64,000 nt of DNA from contig LNAC01000036.1 of assembly GCA_002007465.1 (NCBI GenBank), positions 136,881 to 200,880 of the forward strand, in the 5' to 3' direction. The translations under genes and the position numbers were made by a program. Numbering within the stretch: the first letter of the stretch is position 1; every line of letters begins with the position of its first letter. This DNA comes from Ailurus styani (lineage: Eukaryota; Chordata; Mammalia; Carnivora; Ailuridae). Of this stretch, positions 1-12,810 are shown in pieces. The notes beneath the pieces were generated by a model, which was given only the letters and a program-made list of their open reading frames with translations, was not told the DNA's origin and ran no database searches.

Positions 1-474
1 ACTTATCTTTCCATAAATTTTCAAATATGTCAATGATGGAAGGCTTTGTATTTTACACAGAAGAACAAAAAGCCAGGGGAATTGAACTGCTTACAGTCTA
101 TGTGAGATAAAAAGCATAAAAACAAATAACAGTCTTAGGATAGTGCATTTATTTTATTCATTGTAGTTATAGCGTGAAATGTGGCTCCCTGTCATCTTTA
201 CTTGGTCTCTCTTTAATGTACACACGCTAGAATGGCTTTATCTGCAAGAGGAACAACTACTTTTAAGAGGTTGGGGGATATAGGTTCAATTATTGGGCCC
301 AGTGTAACTGTAACACTGAATTTCAGAGTTCTCTGTGGTATGTGGGTGAAACAGGCAGTTATTAAATTCTCTTTCATCTCTGGTTGATGTATCTTTGGTG
401 GTTGCAGTATGCATGATAATGAAGAGTACAGGTTTGGGGACAGAAAGATACGAGAAAGTAAACTAATTACAAAA

Positions 475-600
475 CTTGTAAGTCATGTGCTGTTTAGCAA
501 AGTACTCATCTTTTCTGAGCCTCAATTTCATCACTTGTACGTCGATAATAGTGTGGTTCTGTACGATTGTACAATGCACCTACCATAGTGCCTAGTCTTA
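475..600 (+). repeat. MIR SINE relic
   Basis: The stretch 'tctgagcctcaatttcatcacttgta', followed by a diverged 'gtgcctagtctta' end, follows the MIR consensus core in sense orientation. It is an ancient mammal-wide tRNA-derived SINE with diverged ends. Confidence 0.6.
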
Positions 601-1655
601 AATAATAGAATGGTTTAAGTATATGGGGGAAGATTCTGGCAGCAAAAATCTTTTATCCTTTAAGACAGCATAGTGAAATCCAGAGGGTGAAGTGAACTCC
701 AGAGAGACTTAAAGTCTTTGGGATGTTTTTAAGGTACTCACAAGGTCAAGATGTGTTTATGATAGTAAGACACTATTTGCCTGAGTAGAGAGTGGAGTTT
801 TCTAGTTGCTGTGTGTCCTGTAATGATATCATTGCTCAATAGCTAATGAAGTGTGTTTGTTATCACTGTGTTTTAAAGGAAAAAGTAGTTGTAACTTCTA
901 ATTGGTAAATATGGACAGAGAGAATCAAGTAACATACATTTTTAAAAATAAAAGCTTTTTTGGTTTCCTCAGGAAGTTTTTAGTACACAGAATCCCTGAG
1001 AGCGAATTGTTAGAGAACTATCATTTTAGGAAGGCATTTATTTTCTCAATTGGTGTGAGTTGTAGTAACAATAAAGATTGTTACTATCTGTTGGATATCA
1101 TGTTGATAAATTTATCACCTGAAAAAAGTAGGTTGGATATTGAAAGAAGTAATACATTTAGGAGAATTTTTGGTATATATAGCAAGAACTCAATAAATGC
1201 TAGTCATTGTTAAGAGGAGAATGAAAATCAAGGTAGCCCTGATGGAAATAGGTTAACAGTATAATTTACATTTCTAGGTTCTCATGAAATAAGGATGCCT
1301 TCTTACAAGGCAAAATTGTTTCAGGCCAGATCAAAACTTGACTGCTTCTAAGTCTCTGGTATCGCTGTTTCAGAGAACTATATGAGCAGGCATGGAGAAT
1401 TACGAGGGGCGTGGACCTAGAGCCTGTGGATACTCACCCTGTTAGGCCAGACAGAAATTTTCCAGTTTCAGGAGCAAGATTGAAGTGCTGTTCCAGGGAT
1501 CAGCCCTATCTTTGGGAACAGACACATTACCAGAGCATCTGGCCACCAAGATTAAATTATATACCACAGGGCTCTCTATGTGTTTTAAGCCCCCTTTTTT
1601 CCCTGCTTATTTTGTTCAATTTTAGAAATAGCTGCTATAAAATATGCTGACCCAG

Positions 1656-1681
1656 ATCATCATCATCATCATCATCATCAT
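1656..1681 (+). repeat. (ATC)n microsatellite
   Basis: About eight perfect ATC/CAT units lie directly before an antisense MIR-like relic, a common position for such repeats to arise. Confidence 0.9.
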
Positions 1682-1935
1682 AACTGCCCTCCCATCATTT
1701 AATGAGATTTTCTCAGTGCTTGACACAAGCATTTTGACTAGGGTTGGCCATGTACTTTACAAAACTCACCTCTGTGGTCGTGATCGTATTATCAACATTG
1801 TGTGAAGGAGAACAGACAGACAGGTACTGTACGTTGGTAAGCTTTCAGGACTTCACAACCAGTGCTTGGTAGAGCCAGACTTTGAACCTCCATTTATGTG
1901 ACTACGTAACAGCTTTCTTAACTATGCTATACTGT
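1682..1935 (-). repeat. MIR SINE relic
   Basis: The order 'actttacaaaactcacc', 'tattatcaac', 'ggtaagctttcaggacttcacaacc', 'agagccagactttgaacctcc' follows the reverse complement of MIR (accumulating in 'agagccgggattcgaaccc'). It is diverged, so the boundaries are approximate. Confidence 0.6.
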
Positions 1936-2934
1936 AAGACCTTGGGCAGACATTTTATCTTCATTGTAAATGAACATATTAGCCTTCTTGTTAAGGAAGC
2001 TGTCTCCTAAGAGTTTGGGTACTATGTGTCTGTGTGGAAGCAACATTCACTTCCGGAATGTGTTGCTGATACACTAAAGTTTCTGTTTCTGCAAAGCTGA
2101 GGACAAAACTCTAGGTCTCCGTGAACCTAGCAAAGTGAATACTTTGGAAACCTTAGTCAAAAAATTGAGGCTTTGCCAGATAAAGGCAACTTTGGCCTCC
2201 AGATGTCATTTCTGCTAGTAATAGGAATTCCTCACATTGCTCTTATATACTTCATAAGTGGATTCTTTATTCTTTACTACATTGAAAACACAAAATAAAT
2301 AAAGGAAAATAGGCCAGGGCTGGTAACACTACCCTGTTTTTTAGGTGATGTAGGTGAAGGTCAGAAAGCTTCAGTTGTTCCCTCAAGATCGTTAAGCTAG
2401 ACCGTGGAGTCATTCAGCAATCCTAAGACTTTTGATGAAATCATAAGTAGAGTTCCATTAATACTCATTTTGCAAGAACAGATACTCACCAGATCAATTC
2501 TAGTAATACAGAGTATGACAGTGGTAACAATACTAGCATCTGTTGATCACATAGTGTATTACCATCAAGTTTGTGGAGTCATTGTTTTACCTAGAAACTG
2601 TACGAACAGTTTCACAGACACCTAATGAATCATGTAGTAATCACCTTTGAACAGTGTCAGCATTTCAGAAGGGACAGAATTCAGAGTTTGCACTCCTCTA
2701 TTCTTCACGAGGGAAGCAGATGCCCATTCTCTCCTCTCTTTCTGCAAACTGTTTTCTCCAAAGTACACAAATGCGTTTCTGGAGTTGTGTATACTTTGCA
2801 GTTCAAAGGGATAGTCCTGTACTTAAAAAAGAGCCAAGATATACTTGGCCTGAGGCTCCTCTCCATAAGTAACTTACACAGACAAGTAACTATTGTAGTT
2901 CAATTTCTTTACATATGATATCAAGATAAGAGAC

Positions 2935-3060
2935 TGGGGAGTAAATAGGTTATATTATCCTCAATTTATAAAACTGAGTCGCGGAGAAGTGATTTCTTGA
3001 AGATCACTGAGTTGGCAGCTTATGTACATAACACGTCCACCAAGTCTGTCGATATCGAAA
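2935..3060 (-). repeat. MIR SINE relic
   Basis: The run 'attatcctcaatttataaaactgag', then 'cggagaagtgatttcttgaagatcactgagttggcagc', parallels the reverse-complement MIR core (tatccccattttacagatgagg, aagttaagtaacttgcccaaggtcac). Confidence 0.6.
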
Positions 3061-3894
3061 CTATTTCCAAGTCAAGATCACATGGACTCCTTGTATATTT
3101 CAGGATTTATTCTGGATCTGTTCTGGATATGGAGTCTCTCCTTTCTCTCATTGTGTATCAGAATCAGCCTGCAGTTTCTCCAGGAAACACAAGTAATTTT
3201 TTAAAATTTATACAGATCTGTTGTAGAAATACTGAGATGCGAGAGCTGTGAATTTCAGATCCCAGTTTGTATTTTAAAACAATAAAGCCTAGAAGGCAGA
3301 AAACAGTAGAAATCTCTTGGATTAATCTTTCATTTTTAAACAATTATACGCCTATAACTATGTGATGCCAAAACATCTGGAAGGAAAAGTGAAAAATTAA
3401 ATCAACTGGCATTTCCCCCATATGTAGCCAAGAAACAGATGTGGGGGAAAGGCTGCATGAGTATCTCAACTAATTCAGTGAATCTGAGGAGAACTATACC
3501 CTAACTGCCCATTTAGTAAGTTGCTAGAATCATGGATCCAATGACTGTCTCATCTGAGGGTTAGATGCCAAACGGTGCATCAGCCTGTAGCATTGGAAGA
3601 TCATACCTTTCTCCGTTTTGCAATTGTCAGCTGTGTTCATTTTCTTTTTTTGAGAATCAGTTTCTCCGATATTTTTGAGATTTAGAGATTTGACTGAAGC
3701 ACTTAAACAGTAACTTCTTAAGAAATGACATTATTGCTACTTTCTCACATCTGACTTATTCACAAAGGTTGAAGGATTGTGGTTCTACTGCACATTTTAT
3801 GTGAAGAATCTAAAAGAATAGTGGTGATGGTCTGTTAATGGATCCAGCTTACAAATCTTAACAAATATGCATTAATCCTTGGAGCTTTTTCTCT

Positions 3895-4030
3895 GAGGTA
3901 TGTAAAGGACGAGTAATAGGAGACCCAATTTTCAAGTGTAGAAAACAAAGTGACGGAGAAAATTATTTTCCCCAGACAGCAGCAAGAACCTTGCCCAGAC
4001 TACTACATGTTGGTAAATGCTGTGTTGTTT
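3895..4030 (-). repeat. Probable MIR SINE relic
   Basis: 'cccaattttcaagtgtagaaaac' and the following 'ccccagacagcag' resemble the antisense MIR core with heavy divergence. Confidence 0.4.
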
Positions 4031-4639
4031 TGAAAATAATACAAATATCCGCTATTTCACGTGTAAAATAAGCTTTGATCACATTGATAGCCATGTATAT
4101 ATTCATCTTTAGATCTGTATCTATATTTTATACACGAAGGTGGAAGAGGGAAGGGAAATGTTTGTATACATTAGGAAGCTCGTGGGAGAACTGAGGATGA
4201 ATTTAGTCCATATCTGTCTATATCATGCCACCTATTACTGTCACCCAGAATGGGGCAGGTTTCCTCGACCACCCCCCCCAATAGTTGATGAAACAACAGA
4301 CCACGAGGACAGAAAAACTCTGGTATACTTCAGTGTTGAGACAATACGAAATGGACAGCAACATTAATTTGCCTCCTTATGGACATGTATGATAGGTATT
4401 AGGCTGCGTCAGGAATTGGATGTGAATGGTTAGCGATTCATATAGATGGTAGTCATGAGTCTTAGGTTTCCAAGGAGAAGCACATTTGGAGCCTTCTGTG
4501 GGGGAGAAGTACTGAAGTTGGGTCGCAGTCTGATCTGAGTCTAAATCTCCTTGCTTTCTTGAAGGATTCCACCTCCTTGCACTGCCTTCTCTCACTTCTG
4601 TCATTAAAGAAAGGAGTTTCTGGCAGATAGGCTTTCATC

Positions 4640-4840
4640 TGAATTCTGTCAGCCACCTACTTGCTGTGTGACAACGAAAAAGTCACCCCATGGTCCTGGG
4701 CTTCAGTCTCCTCCTTTCTGAAATGGGAACATTAATATCAATGTCATAGGTGTGCTGTGTGACCTACAGTAGAAAAGCCACCTGTTTAGCCCCTAGCACC
4801 ATGCCTGGTCCAGTGAATCGACAATTAAATTAGGTAGATT
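4640..4840 (+). repeat. MIR SINE relic
   Basis: 'ttgctgtgtgacaacg', 'cttcagtctcctcctttctgaaatgggaac', 'attaatatcaatgtcataggtgtgctgtg' and 'cctagcaccatgcctggtcc' follow the sense MIR consensus in order, from core to 3' end. Confidence 0.75.
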
Positions 4841-6194
4841 AAATTCATTTGATGATTACATATTCATTGTTAATTTATTTTGTGCAGTTAGCCACCAGCT
4901 AATACATCATTAGCTTTTGATGTAGTGTTCAGTGATTGAATAGGTGCGTGTAACACCCAGTGATTCTTACGCATTCATCTTTGACTCTCCAGAGGGTATC
5001 AAGTACTAGAACATGATGTTCAGTAATAGTTGCTATTACTGGCAATTAATGAAGATCTATCTTGTTCTATTAGCTGTTTGCTTCGCTCTTAGAGATATAA
5101 GTTTATTTTTATTTCGATTTTGAGGATTCCTCAAAATACACAGACTCCTAATCTATTCTCTAACAGCTTTGAAGCACTTTCCAGCCATGCCTCCCTACTT
5201 ATTCAGCAAAAGGATTAAAAACAACTCCGCCTCCCCTGGAAATCCCCAAACCATTTACTCAATGCGAATTTTGCTATTTTCTTGCAGTTAAACCCTACAC
5301 ATAAAAATGGTAAATGATTTTTTCCGCTGTCAGTTGTGCATTCAGATAACACTTGGTTCTGCCTGCACTCTCCCACAGAACTGAAGTTGGGAAGATAAAT
5401 ATGCAGGAAATCCAGTCAGAGACCATCAGACATTTCCCTTTCAACTTAAGCTCCCAACAGTATTATTTTACAGCTAATGTGCACTCTGTCGACTTGGAGT
5501 CCGTGCCCTGTGATGTGCCTGGACAGACCGATGGGAGGCCTTAGGGAGGAGGAGGAGGAGACCATGCAGACTCGATACAGTCCTGAAGCCAGAGCATCCT
5601 GGGCGGTAGAGCCGAGGGGCCTATTGTGAGCTTACTGTTCAGACAGTAATATGATCAGAGCTGCCTGAGTGAATAGTGATACCTGTGCTGACCCTCGTTT
5701 GAGTGTACGCAGTTCATGACATTCCCTGTTGTAACTGGTCGGAAATCAGGATTGCGCCAACGGGCCTAACCCGTGAAGAAAGACTGGACGGTGTTGCACA
5801 CTGCCTAGGAAAATAGGCTCCGGAGGGATCCAGACCAGGCGCATCTCTCCTGTTGTCCTTTATGTCCTGGGCAAAGCTCAAGTCCTAGGTGGGCTAGTTA
5901 GGGGATATGTACTTGAGGACAACTTGTTGAACTTTCCTGCCCCAGCAGGAAGATGGTGCCCAAATGTCCTCACTCTCTTAGAAACAGAGCTGCATTTTTG
6001 ATGGACTAACCGTAACAGTTGTTCAGCAAATACTCTCAAGCACTGCTTCTGGAGCTTTAATGTGTCTATCAATTACAGGGACATCTTGTCACAAGGCAGA
6101 TTTGGATTGTCTAAGTCTGCAGTGTAGATTCTGCAATTCTTCGAAGCTTCCAGGTGGTCAGTGCACTGACTTCGAGTAGCAAGGCTCTATTCAA

Positions 6195-6400
6195 TGTCTC
6201 TTTCACAGTTATCACAAAACCCTAAGTTGGTGGTTCAGCTTGCATTACACACACCTGAAGAGTTGACGGAACCCCAGATTGCTGGGCCCCACACTCAGAG
6301 TCTCAGATTAGTGGGGTGTGAGTTGGGAGGCTTAGAATGGGCATTTTTTGCAAGTCTCCAAGTAATACTCATACTGCAGTATATAGCATAATATACTACA
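6195..6400 (+). repeat. MER5A-type hAT DNA transposon relic
   Basis: 'acacacctgaagagttgacgga', 'ccagattgctgggccccaca', 'cagagtctcagattagtggggtg' and 'gggcattttttgcaagtctccaagtaatac' match the order of the MER5A consensus, a non-autonomous hAT-Charlie element of early placental age. Confidence 0.75.
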
Positions 6401-6599
6401 GATATATAATATACTGCAGATATAACATAAACTGAAAATCACTGACATAACAGCAGTTCCTCCCCTATGTGAAAAGTCATAATAATAGTTGTGAAAGTGA
6501 TTTTTTCTCAGATGATGATCATCAGGAAGTTTAGTTTAAATTTTTATGTTCGATAATTATATATTAGCATGCAATTGCAAGAAAAAATGACAAGTTCCT

Positions 6600-6990
6600 G
6601 TGTACACTTTGGACAACATCTTCTAATGGTAACGTCTAGAAATGTAGTATGATAGCACAACAGGGGTATTCATTGACAGAGTCCACCCACCTCCCACAGC
6701 CCGTTTTACCTCTGCTGTGTGCATGTGTGTCTGTAATCCTATGCGGTTTTAATTTACGTGTCAGTATCTATACACCCCCACGGTCAAGATACAGGACAGG
6801 TTAATCACGCCCCAAAGGATTTCTTATTGCACTTTTGTAACCAAAGCACTTCCCTCCCAAGCCACATTCCATAGCCCTAATTCCTGGCAGCCAGGAATCT
6901 GCTCTACCGTTCTATAGTTTTGTCCTTTCAAAGTCTTAGGTGAGTTGAATCACACAGTATATAACCACGAGCAAGTTTCTTAAAGCTTAC
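6600..6990 (-). mobile_element. Old L1 3'-UTR fragment
   Basis: 'ttctatagttttgtcctttcaaag' followed by 'gttgaatcacacagtatataacc' resembles the reverse complement of the 3' region of old (L1M-class) LINE-1 elements, as do the preceding runs about passing cytosine-rich sequence. It may be unrelated to the antisense L1 that follows at 7270. Confidence 0.45.
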
Positions 6991-7269
6991 CAATGCCTGG
7001 GTCTCACCACTGTATTTTGTATTACAGTACAAGAGCGATTAATCTATATTTTCTAAAGCTTTCCAAATGAGCCTAATATTTAGAGTTTATAATTTCTCTC
7101 TCCCAATAAAGGAGGCCTTTAATTTGAGGGATTGTTGACAACTGAGAGGCTCATAGCGATCTATTCCCCTTTCAGTGGCCAAAGACACATATGTGACAAT
7201 TGTTGAATAGTAAAGCCTTTTAAACTTAGAAATCTTGCTGGAAATGCATTTTGCTCCTTCCTTAAACCT

Positions 7270-10200
7270 TCAGTTTGTTATGATTAAATCACCTGTGGGC
7301 ACTTGGGCTGTTCCCGTAATTGGGCTACTGTAAATAATGTTGCCATAAACATAGGGGTACTAGTATCCCTTTGAATTTTTTGTACAAATCCTGCATAGTG
7401 CAATTACTGGAATGCAGGGTAGCCCTATAAATTTTTCTGAGGAACTTCCATGCACTTGTCCACAGTGGCTGTGTAGTTTGCAGTATCACCAACAGTGAAA
7501 GGTGTTCCTTTCTCTCCACATCTTTGCCAACACTTACGGTTTTTTTTTTTTTCCGCCATTCTGATAGGTGTGGAGTGGTATAATGGTGGTTTTGATTTGC
7601 ATTTTCCTGATGATGAATGATGTTGAGTACTTCTTCATGTGACGATGGACCATCTATATGTTTTTTTTTTTTTTGGAAAATATCTGTTCCTTTTTTCTGC
7701 CCATTTTTAAATTGGATCATTTGTGTGGGGGGGTTGTGTTAGATTGTTTAAGTTCTATATTTTGGATGTATTTATATACATACTTATTTTATTGAATATC
7801 ATTTGCAAGTAACTTCTCCCATTCCGTAGGTTGCCTTTTAGTTTTTGTTGATTGTTGCCTTTGCTGTGCAGAACCTTTTTATTTTGATGTAGTTCAAAAG
7901 TTTATTTTTGGTTTGGTTTCTCTTATTTTGGGGGACATATCTAGAAAAATGCTGCTACAGCTGATGTCAGAGCAATTACTGCCTGTGCTCTCTTCTGGGA
8001 TTTGTATGATTTTGGGTCCCACGTTTAGGTCCTTAATCCATTTTGTGTTTCATTTTGTGTATGGTCGAAGAAAGCGGTCCGGTTTCATTCTTTTGCATGT
8101 TGCTGTCCAGTATTTTCAACATCATTTGCTGAAGAGACTGTCATTTTCCCATTGTATGTTCTTACCTCTTTTGTGGAAGATGAGTTGACCGTGGATTCGT
8201 GGGGGTTTTTTCTGGGCTCACTATTCTGTTCATTGATCTGTGTGTCTGTTGTTGCACCAGTACCATGGTGTTTTGATTACTCCACCTTTGTAGTGTAGCT
8301 TGAAATCCGGGACTGGGACACCTCCAGTTTTGTTCTAAGATTGCTTCGGATTGGGGGTCTCGGGTGGTTCCCTACAAACTTTAGGATTATTTGTTCTCGT
8401 TCTGTGAAAAATGCTGTGCATTAAATCTGTAGATTGCTTTGGATAGTATGGATATTTTAACAATTTTGTTGCTCCAACCCATGAACATGGGTATCTTTCT
8501 ATTTGTGCCATGTTCAATTTCTTCAGTGTTTTCTAGTTTTCAGAGTTCAGGTCTTTCACCTCCTTGATTAGGTTTATTCCTAGATATTTTATTTGTGTGT
8601 GTGTGTGTGATTATAAATGGGAGTGTTTTCTAAAGGTCTATCACTGCCGTTTCAGGGTTAGTGTGTAGGAGTGCTATGGGCTTCTGTATATAGATTTTTC
8701 CATCCTAGGCCCCTAACGAAATAATTTATTCTAGTTTTTTGGTGCAGTGTTTAGGAATCACTATATAGTGTTCTGTCCATATAGTGCAGTATAGTCCATA
8801 TTTCATATGGAAAGAATAAAAATCCTACTTCTCACTTAGATGCCTTTTTGTTGTCTGATTGCTGCGGCTAGGACTTCTAGTAGTATGTTGAATGAAAGTG
8901 GTCAGAGTGAACATTTTTATCTTGTTCTTGGCCCCAGGGGGAAAGCTCTCAGTTTTTCCCCATTAAGGATGATAGTAGCTATGGATTTTACATATATGGC
9001 CTTTATTATTTTGAGATCTAGTCTCTGAAAACCTACTTTGCTCAAGGTTTTTATTATGAATGGATGTGTTACTTTGTCAAATACGTTTTTTTTTTTTTGC
9101 ATCTATAGAAGTGATCATAGGGGTTTTATCCTTATAGTGAGCCACTCGTGCATCTGTGGGATAAATTCTACCTGACCGTGGTAAAGGAATTTTTTTTTTA
9201 AATGTATTGCTGGGTTCACTTTGACAGATGCAAAAATCTTCAACAAAATGCTATCTGCATCAGAGATACTGGCCTGTAGGATTTTTTTATAGTAGTGTTT
9301 TTACCTGGTTTTGGTATCAGGGTAATGCTGACCTCATAGAAAGAATTTGGAAATTTCCCTTTTCTCTTTCGTGGAATAATCTGAGAATAGGTATTTACCC
9401 TTCTTTAAATGTTTAATAGAAATCACCTGGGAAGCCATCTGGTCTTGGACTTTGGTTAGGAGTTTTTGATTGATTCAATTTCATTGATGGCACTTTGTTC
9501 AAATTTTCTGTTACCTCCTGCTTCAGTTTTGGTAGTTTCTAGAAATGTGTATGTTTGGTTTACGTTGTCTGAGTTGTTGGTATATAATTTTTCACAGTTT
9601 CTTATAATCCTTTCTCTTTATGTGGTGTTGATTTTTGGACTTTTGTTTTTCGTCTCTCATTTCAGATTTTGTTAGAGTCCTCTTGTTTTCTTTTTAAGGA
9701 GTCTGGCTAAAAGTGGATTATTTTGTTGATCTTTTCAAAGAACCAGTGCCTGGTTTTATTAATCTGTTGTATTGTTTTGTGGATTCTCTTTTATTTCTGC
9801 TCTAATCTTTAATATTTCCTTTCTTCTGCTGCTTTTGGGTTTTGGTTGTTATTATTTTCCCTAGCTCCCTTAGGTGTAAGGTTAGGTTGTTTGGGATTTT
9901 TCTTGCTGTAAACTTCACTCTTAAAACAGCTGTTGCTGTGTCCTAAAGATTTTGGATCATTGTATGTCCATTTTCAAGTATTTTTTTATATCCCCTTTGA
10001 TTTCTTGATTCATTGTTTAGTAGCATGTTATTTAACTCACATATCATCTTTGTGTATTTCCAGATTTTCCTGTGGTTAATTTCTAGCTTAATAATGTAGT
10101 GATTGGAAAAGATATGTTGAGGCTTGTTTTGTGGCCTAATAGGTGATCTAATCTGGAGAATGTTCCAGGTGCACTTGGAAAGACTATGTATTCTGCTGTG

Positions 10201-10430
10201 AGGATACAAAGTTCTGAATATATCTGTCAGATCCATCAGGTCCGATGTGTCATGCAAAGCCTGTTTCTTTCTTGATTTTCTGTTTGTATCATGTGTCCAT
10301 TCAGTGGGGGGTGTGAAATCAAAGTTCTCTACTATCGCATTACTATTGATTACTGTGTTATTAGCTGCTTTGTGTATTTGGTTGCTCGCATATTGGTTAC
10401 ATAAGTATTCACAATTGTATTAAAGCAAAC
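7270..10430 (-). mobile_element. Carnivore L1 LINE fragment, ORF2 3' half, antisense to the cadherin gene
   Basis: About 3.2 kb reads as the reverse complement of L1 ORF2, from its C-terminal part at the left to the endonuclease/RT region at the right. Landmarks are 'gtaaataatgttgccataaac', 'tgcaattactgg', 'ccacagtggctg', 'ttgatttgcattttcctgatgatg', 'ggttgccttttagtttttgttgattg' and 'atatctagaaaaatgctgctac'. The frame is destroyed by many stops and indels, including poly-T runs near 7540 and 7663. The element is 5'-truncated and cannot encode protein. Its antisense orientation is the usual one for L1s tolerated in introns. Confidence 0.95.
8596..8610 (+). repeat. Short (TG)n run
   Basis: A short TG dinucleotide run inside the antisense L1, of no apparent function. 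Confidence 0.7.
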
Positions 10431-10749
10431 ATTGATTTTATTTAGGAAAAGTAGCATGAGTAAACTATAAATTTGTACTCTGAGACTACAAAGTTTCCTT
10501 TACTCCACTCCTTTCTCTTAAACCTTAGTAATAGGAATTCTATCTTTACTATTTTTGAAATTAATACTAACCCACATTTAATGTTAATTGGATGCAGTGC
10601 TTTGATAGTATTAGGTTCCCTTGGGTAATTCTGTTTGCATTACTTGTGCAAATATGAAAGTAGGATGTCTGTTTTCATTTGAGTTGGTAATATTGACTAT
10701 TTGCCATATTAGTCACCATTTTTAAATTCAGAAGGGGAAGTGTTAAAAT

Positions 10750-10940
10750 TCTTGGAACAATCTCTTCCTGCACTATAAATCATCCCCAAACTTAGTAGCT
10801 TTAACTATTGGCGAGCAGTAGAGTTCCTAAGTTGGGGCAAGGCAAAATGAAGAAAGCTCATTTCTGATGGGCAGCATCAGTAGATGTGGTGGCTGGACTG
10901 GGGCTGGAGGATCCACAGTGCTCCCTTGGGTAACTGGGAA
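10750..10940 (+). repeat. Old interspersed repeat, family not assigned (copy 1)
   Basis: 'ccccaaacttagtagctttaacta' and later 'ggtggctggactggggctggaggatc' fit a common mammalian repeat whose consensus runs 'ccaaaacttagtggcttaaaacaac ... gactgggctggaggctc'. A related copy lies at 12045. I do not recall the family name with certainty. Confidence 0.45.
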
Positions 10941-12044
10941 ACAGATCCTTATTTTTGTTTAGCTTGAATTTTTAAATGCCTGCACACCTCTAATACTGAC
11001 AAAACTTTATTGCTGAAACAGAGCCCAGATTCCAAGGAAGACAAAGAGAAGAATGTGAAGAAGTTTTGTGGTAATTTTAAAAACACAGCATAAACAAACC
11101 ACCTTTGATCAGAAATTATTTAGTTCCTATTAAATAGTATCCATTTCAGGCTTAAAAACAGGTATGCTTTTGTGAGTCAAATTCCTAGAGTTGTTCTCTC
11201 TGGGAAGACCTGAGAGAGAAATAAAGGGTAAGTTTCACATCACCACCATCGAGTGGTGTTAACATAAGGATAAGTTCTACAGACATTATTCAGATGGAAG
11301 TTACATGGCAAATACTAGTCAGCAGCAATTCTTCTAATCAGCAGTATGTAGATCACTGGTGTATTTATCTGTACTGGCCTTCGGGACTGATTATTCTAGC
11401 CTCTGGGCCCTTCGGAATCATTCTGCTTTTATAAACTGTGTGTGTAGCCAAGATTTCTTCTCCATCTCCTTCGTGCCTATAAATGTTTCTAGTAACCTCT
11501 ACTATCCTCTCCACCATTTATTGTTTCAAGGAATTTGTAAATTTCGTTCAAATCCATTTATAATTCACCTAATTAGGCATTACTCAGTGACCTTGGGAAC
11601 CTCGGGAGACAGCCATAGTAAATGCTCTTATTAGTCCTAAAAATCTGTAAAACATGCTCTGTTTTCACAAAACGGACAGGATTTTCATCTTTGAAAGTTC
11701 CCATGAGGAACTCAGATATTAAGAACAAAGGATCATGTTGTCCCATTCTGTGTTTTGTCTGTGGAGGGAGACTGCTCTTAATTTACAAACTATTTTCCTC
11801 AGGAGAAGGTAGAAAAGTTCGTTTTTGTGCTCATTTCTGTCCATTTCCATTTTACTTAAGCTGAGAAGCCATGTGACAAAGTGAATAATCTAGCCACTGC
11901 GTACATAGGCTTCTTTTCTGTACTGGAAGACCTCACCAACAGCCTCCTCTTTAGTCTTTGAACACTTTTTCCGTAGGCCCCTTTAGGATTTCACTAATGG
12001 TCTTCTAAGTTTTTATGATGGTAGCACCTTATAAAATCTGTCCT

Positions 12045-12490
12045 GATTATCTAAAACTTAGTTAATGTAATGGCCTAGAACAACCAACATTTATTTTGCT
12101 CAAAGATCTGAAATTCAGCAAGGCTTCTCAGGGTCAGCTGGTCTCCACAGAACGCTGTACTAGCGAGGATAGCTTGACCCTAGCTGACCATCAGTTCCAA
12201 AATGGCTCACTTACCTGGCTGGCCAATTGTCAGTTTTCCTCTGGTGCCTTTCCAGGAGGCAGTTTGGGCTTCTTCATTGCCTGGAGTTCATAAAAGATAA
12301 AGTTGGCTGTTTCCACTTATAAGACTTGAGTGTAGGAATGGGCATAGTGTTATTTTTTTCATGTACTATTGATAAGTAATATTCTGTCCTCAAGGGAAGG
12401 TCACATATACCCCACTTTGCATTGGGAGGCATGTCAGAATTTTAGGGCCATGTTTCCCCATCACCACATTGACTTGGACCACACAAAAAC
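12045..12490 (+). repeat. Old interspersed repeat, same unassigned family (copy 2)
   Basis: Starts 'ctaaaacttagttaatgtaatgg', continues 'catttattttgctcaaagatctg', 'ccaaaatggctcacttacctggctggc', and closes with 'ggcatgtcagaattttagggccatg'. The order matches the full consensus of the family seen at 10750, so this copy is longer. Confidence 0.5.
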
Positions 12491-12684
12491 CTGGCGATGG
12501 AAAAGACAGGTAAGGTAGTCTCAAAGTACATTTTAAATCTTAATATGAACTACTACTTAAATACATAGAAATCTAAGCATTCTAAAAGCTAAGAATTCAC
12601 CTAGTTTTCATGTTCCTTCATAAACACCTTAGAGACATTCTTTTTATTTTTTCTTTGGATACAGTAAGTCCTTGTTTTAAGGTG

Positions 12685-12810
12685 GGCCTTTGCAATCTAA
12701 TCAGCAATGTGACCTTGGGATTGTTCTATATCCACTGAAGCTCCTTTTATTTTTCTGTAAACGAAGAATATCAATAACATTTCTCCTACTTAAATCAGAG
12801 CGAAGTGTGG
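12685..12810 (+). repeat. MIR SINE relic
   Basis: 'agcaatgtgaccttgggattg', 'gaagctccttttatttttctgtaaac' and 'aatatcaataacatttctcc' follow the sense MIR core. Confidence 0.6.

Noticed and set aside
902..1213. 103-codon open frame on the + strand in unique-looking intron
   Set aside because: No domain, repeat family or splice context is visible; the composition is that of the surrounding AT-rich intron.
7325..7720. 131-codon reverse frame
   Set aside because: It lies in the antisense L1 ORF2 remnant and is a surviving piece of LINE coding sequence extended by poly-A (poly-T on +) runs, so it is not a host gene.
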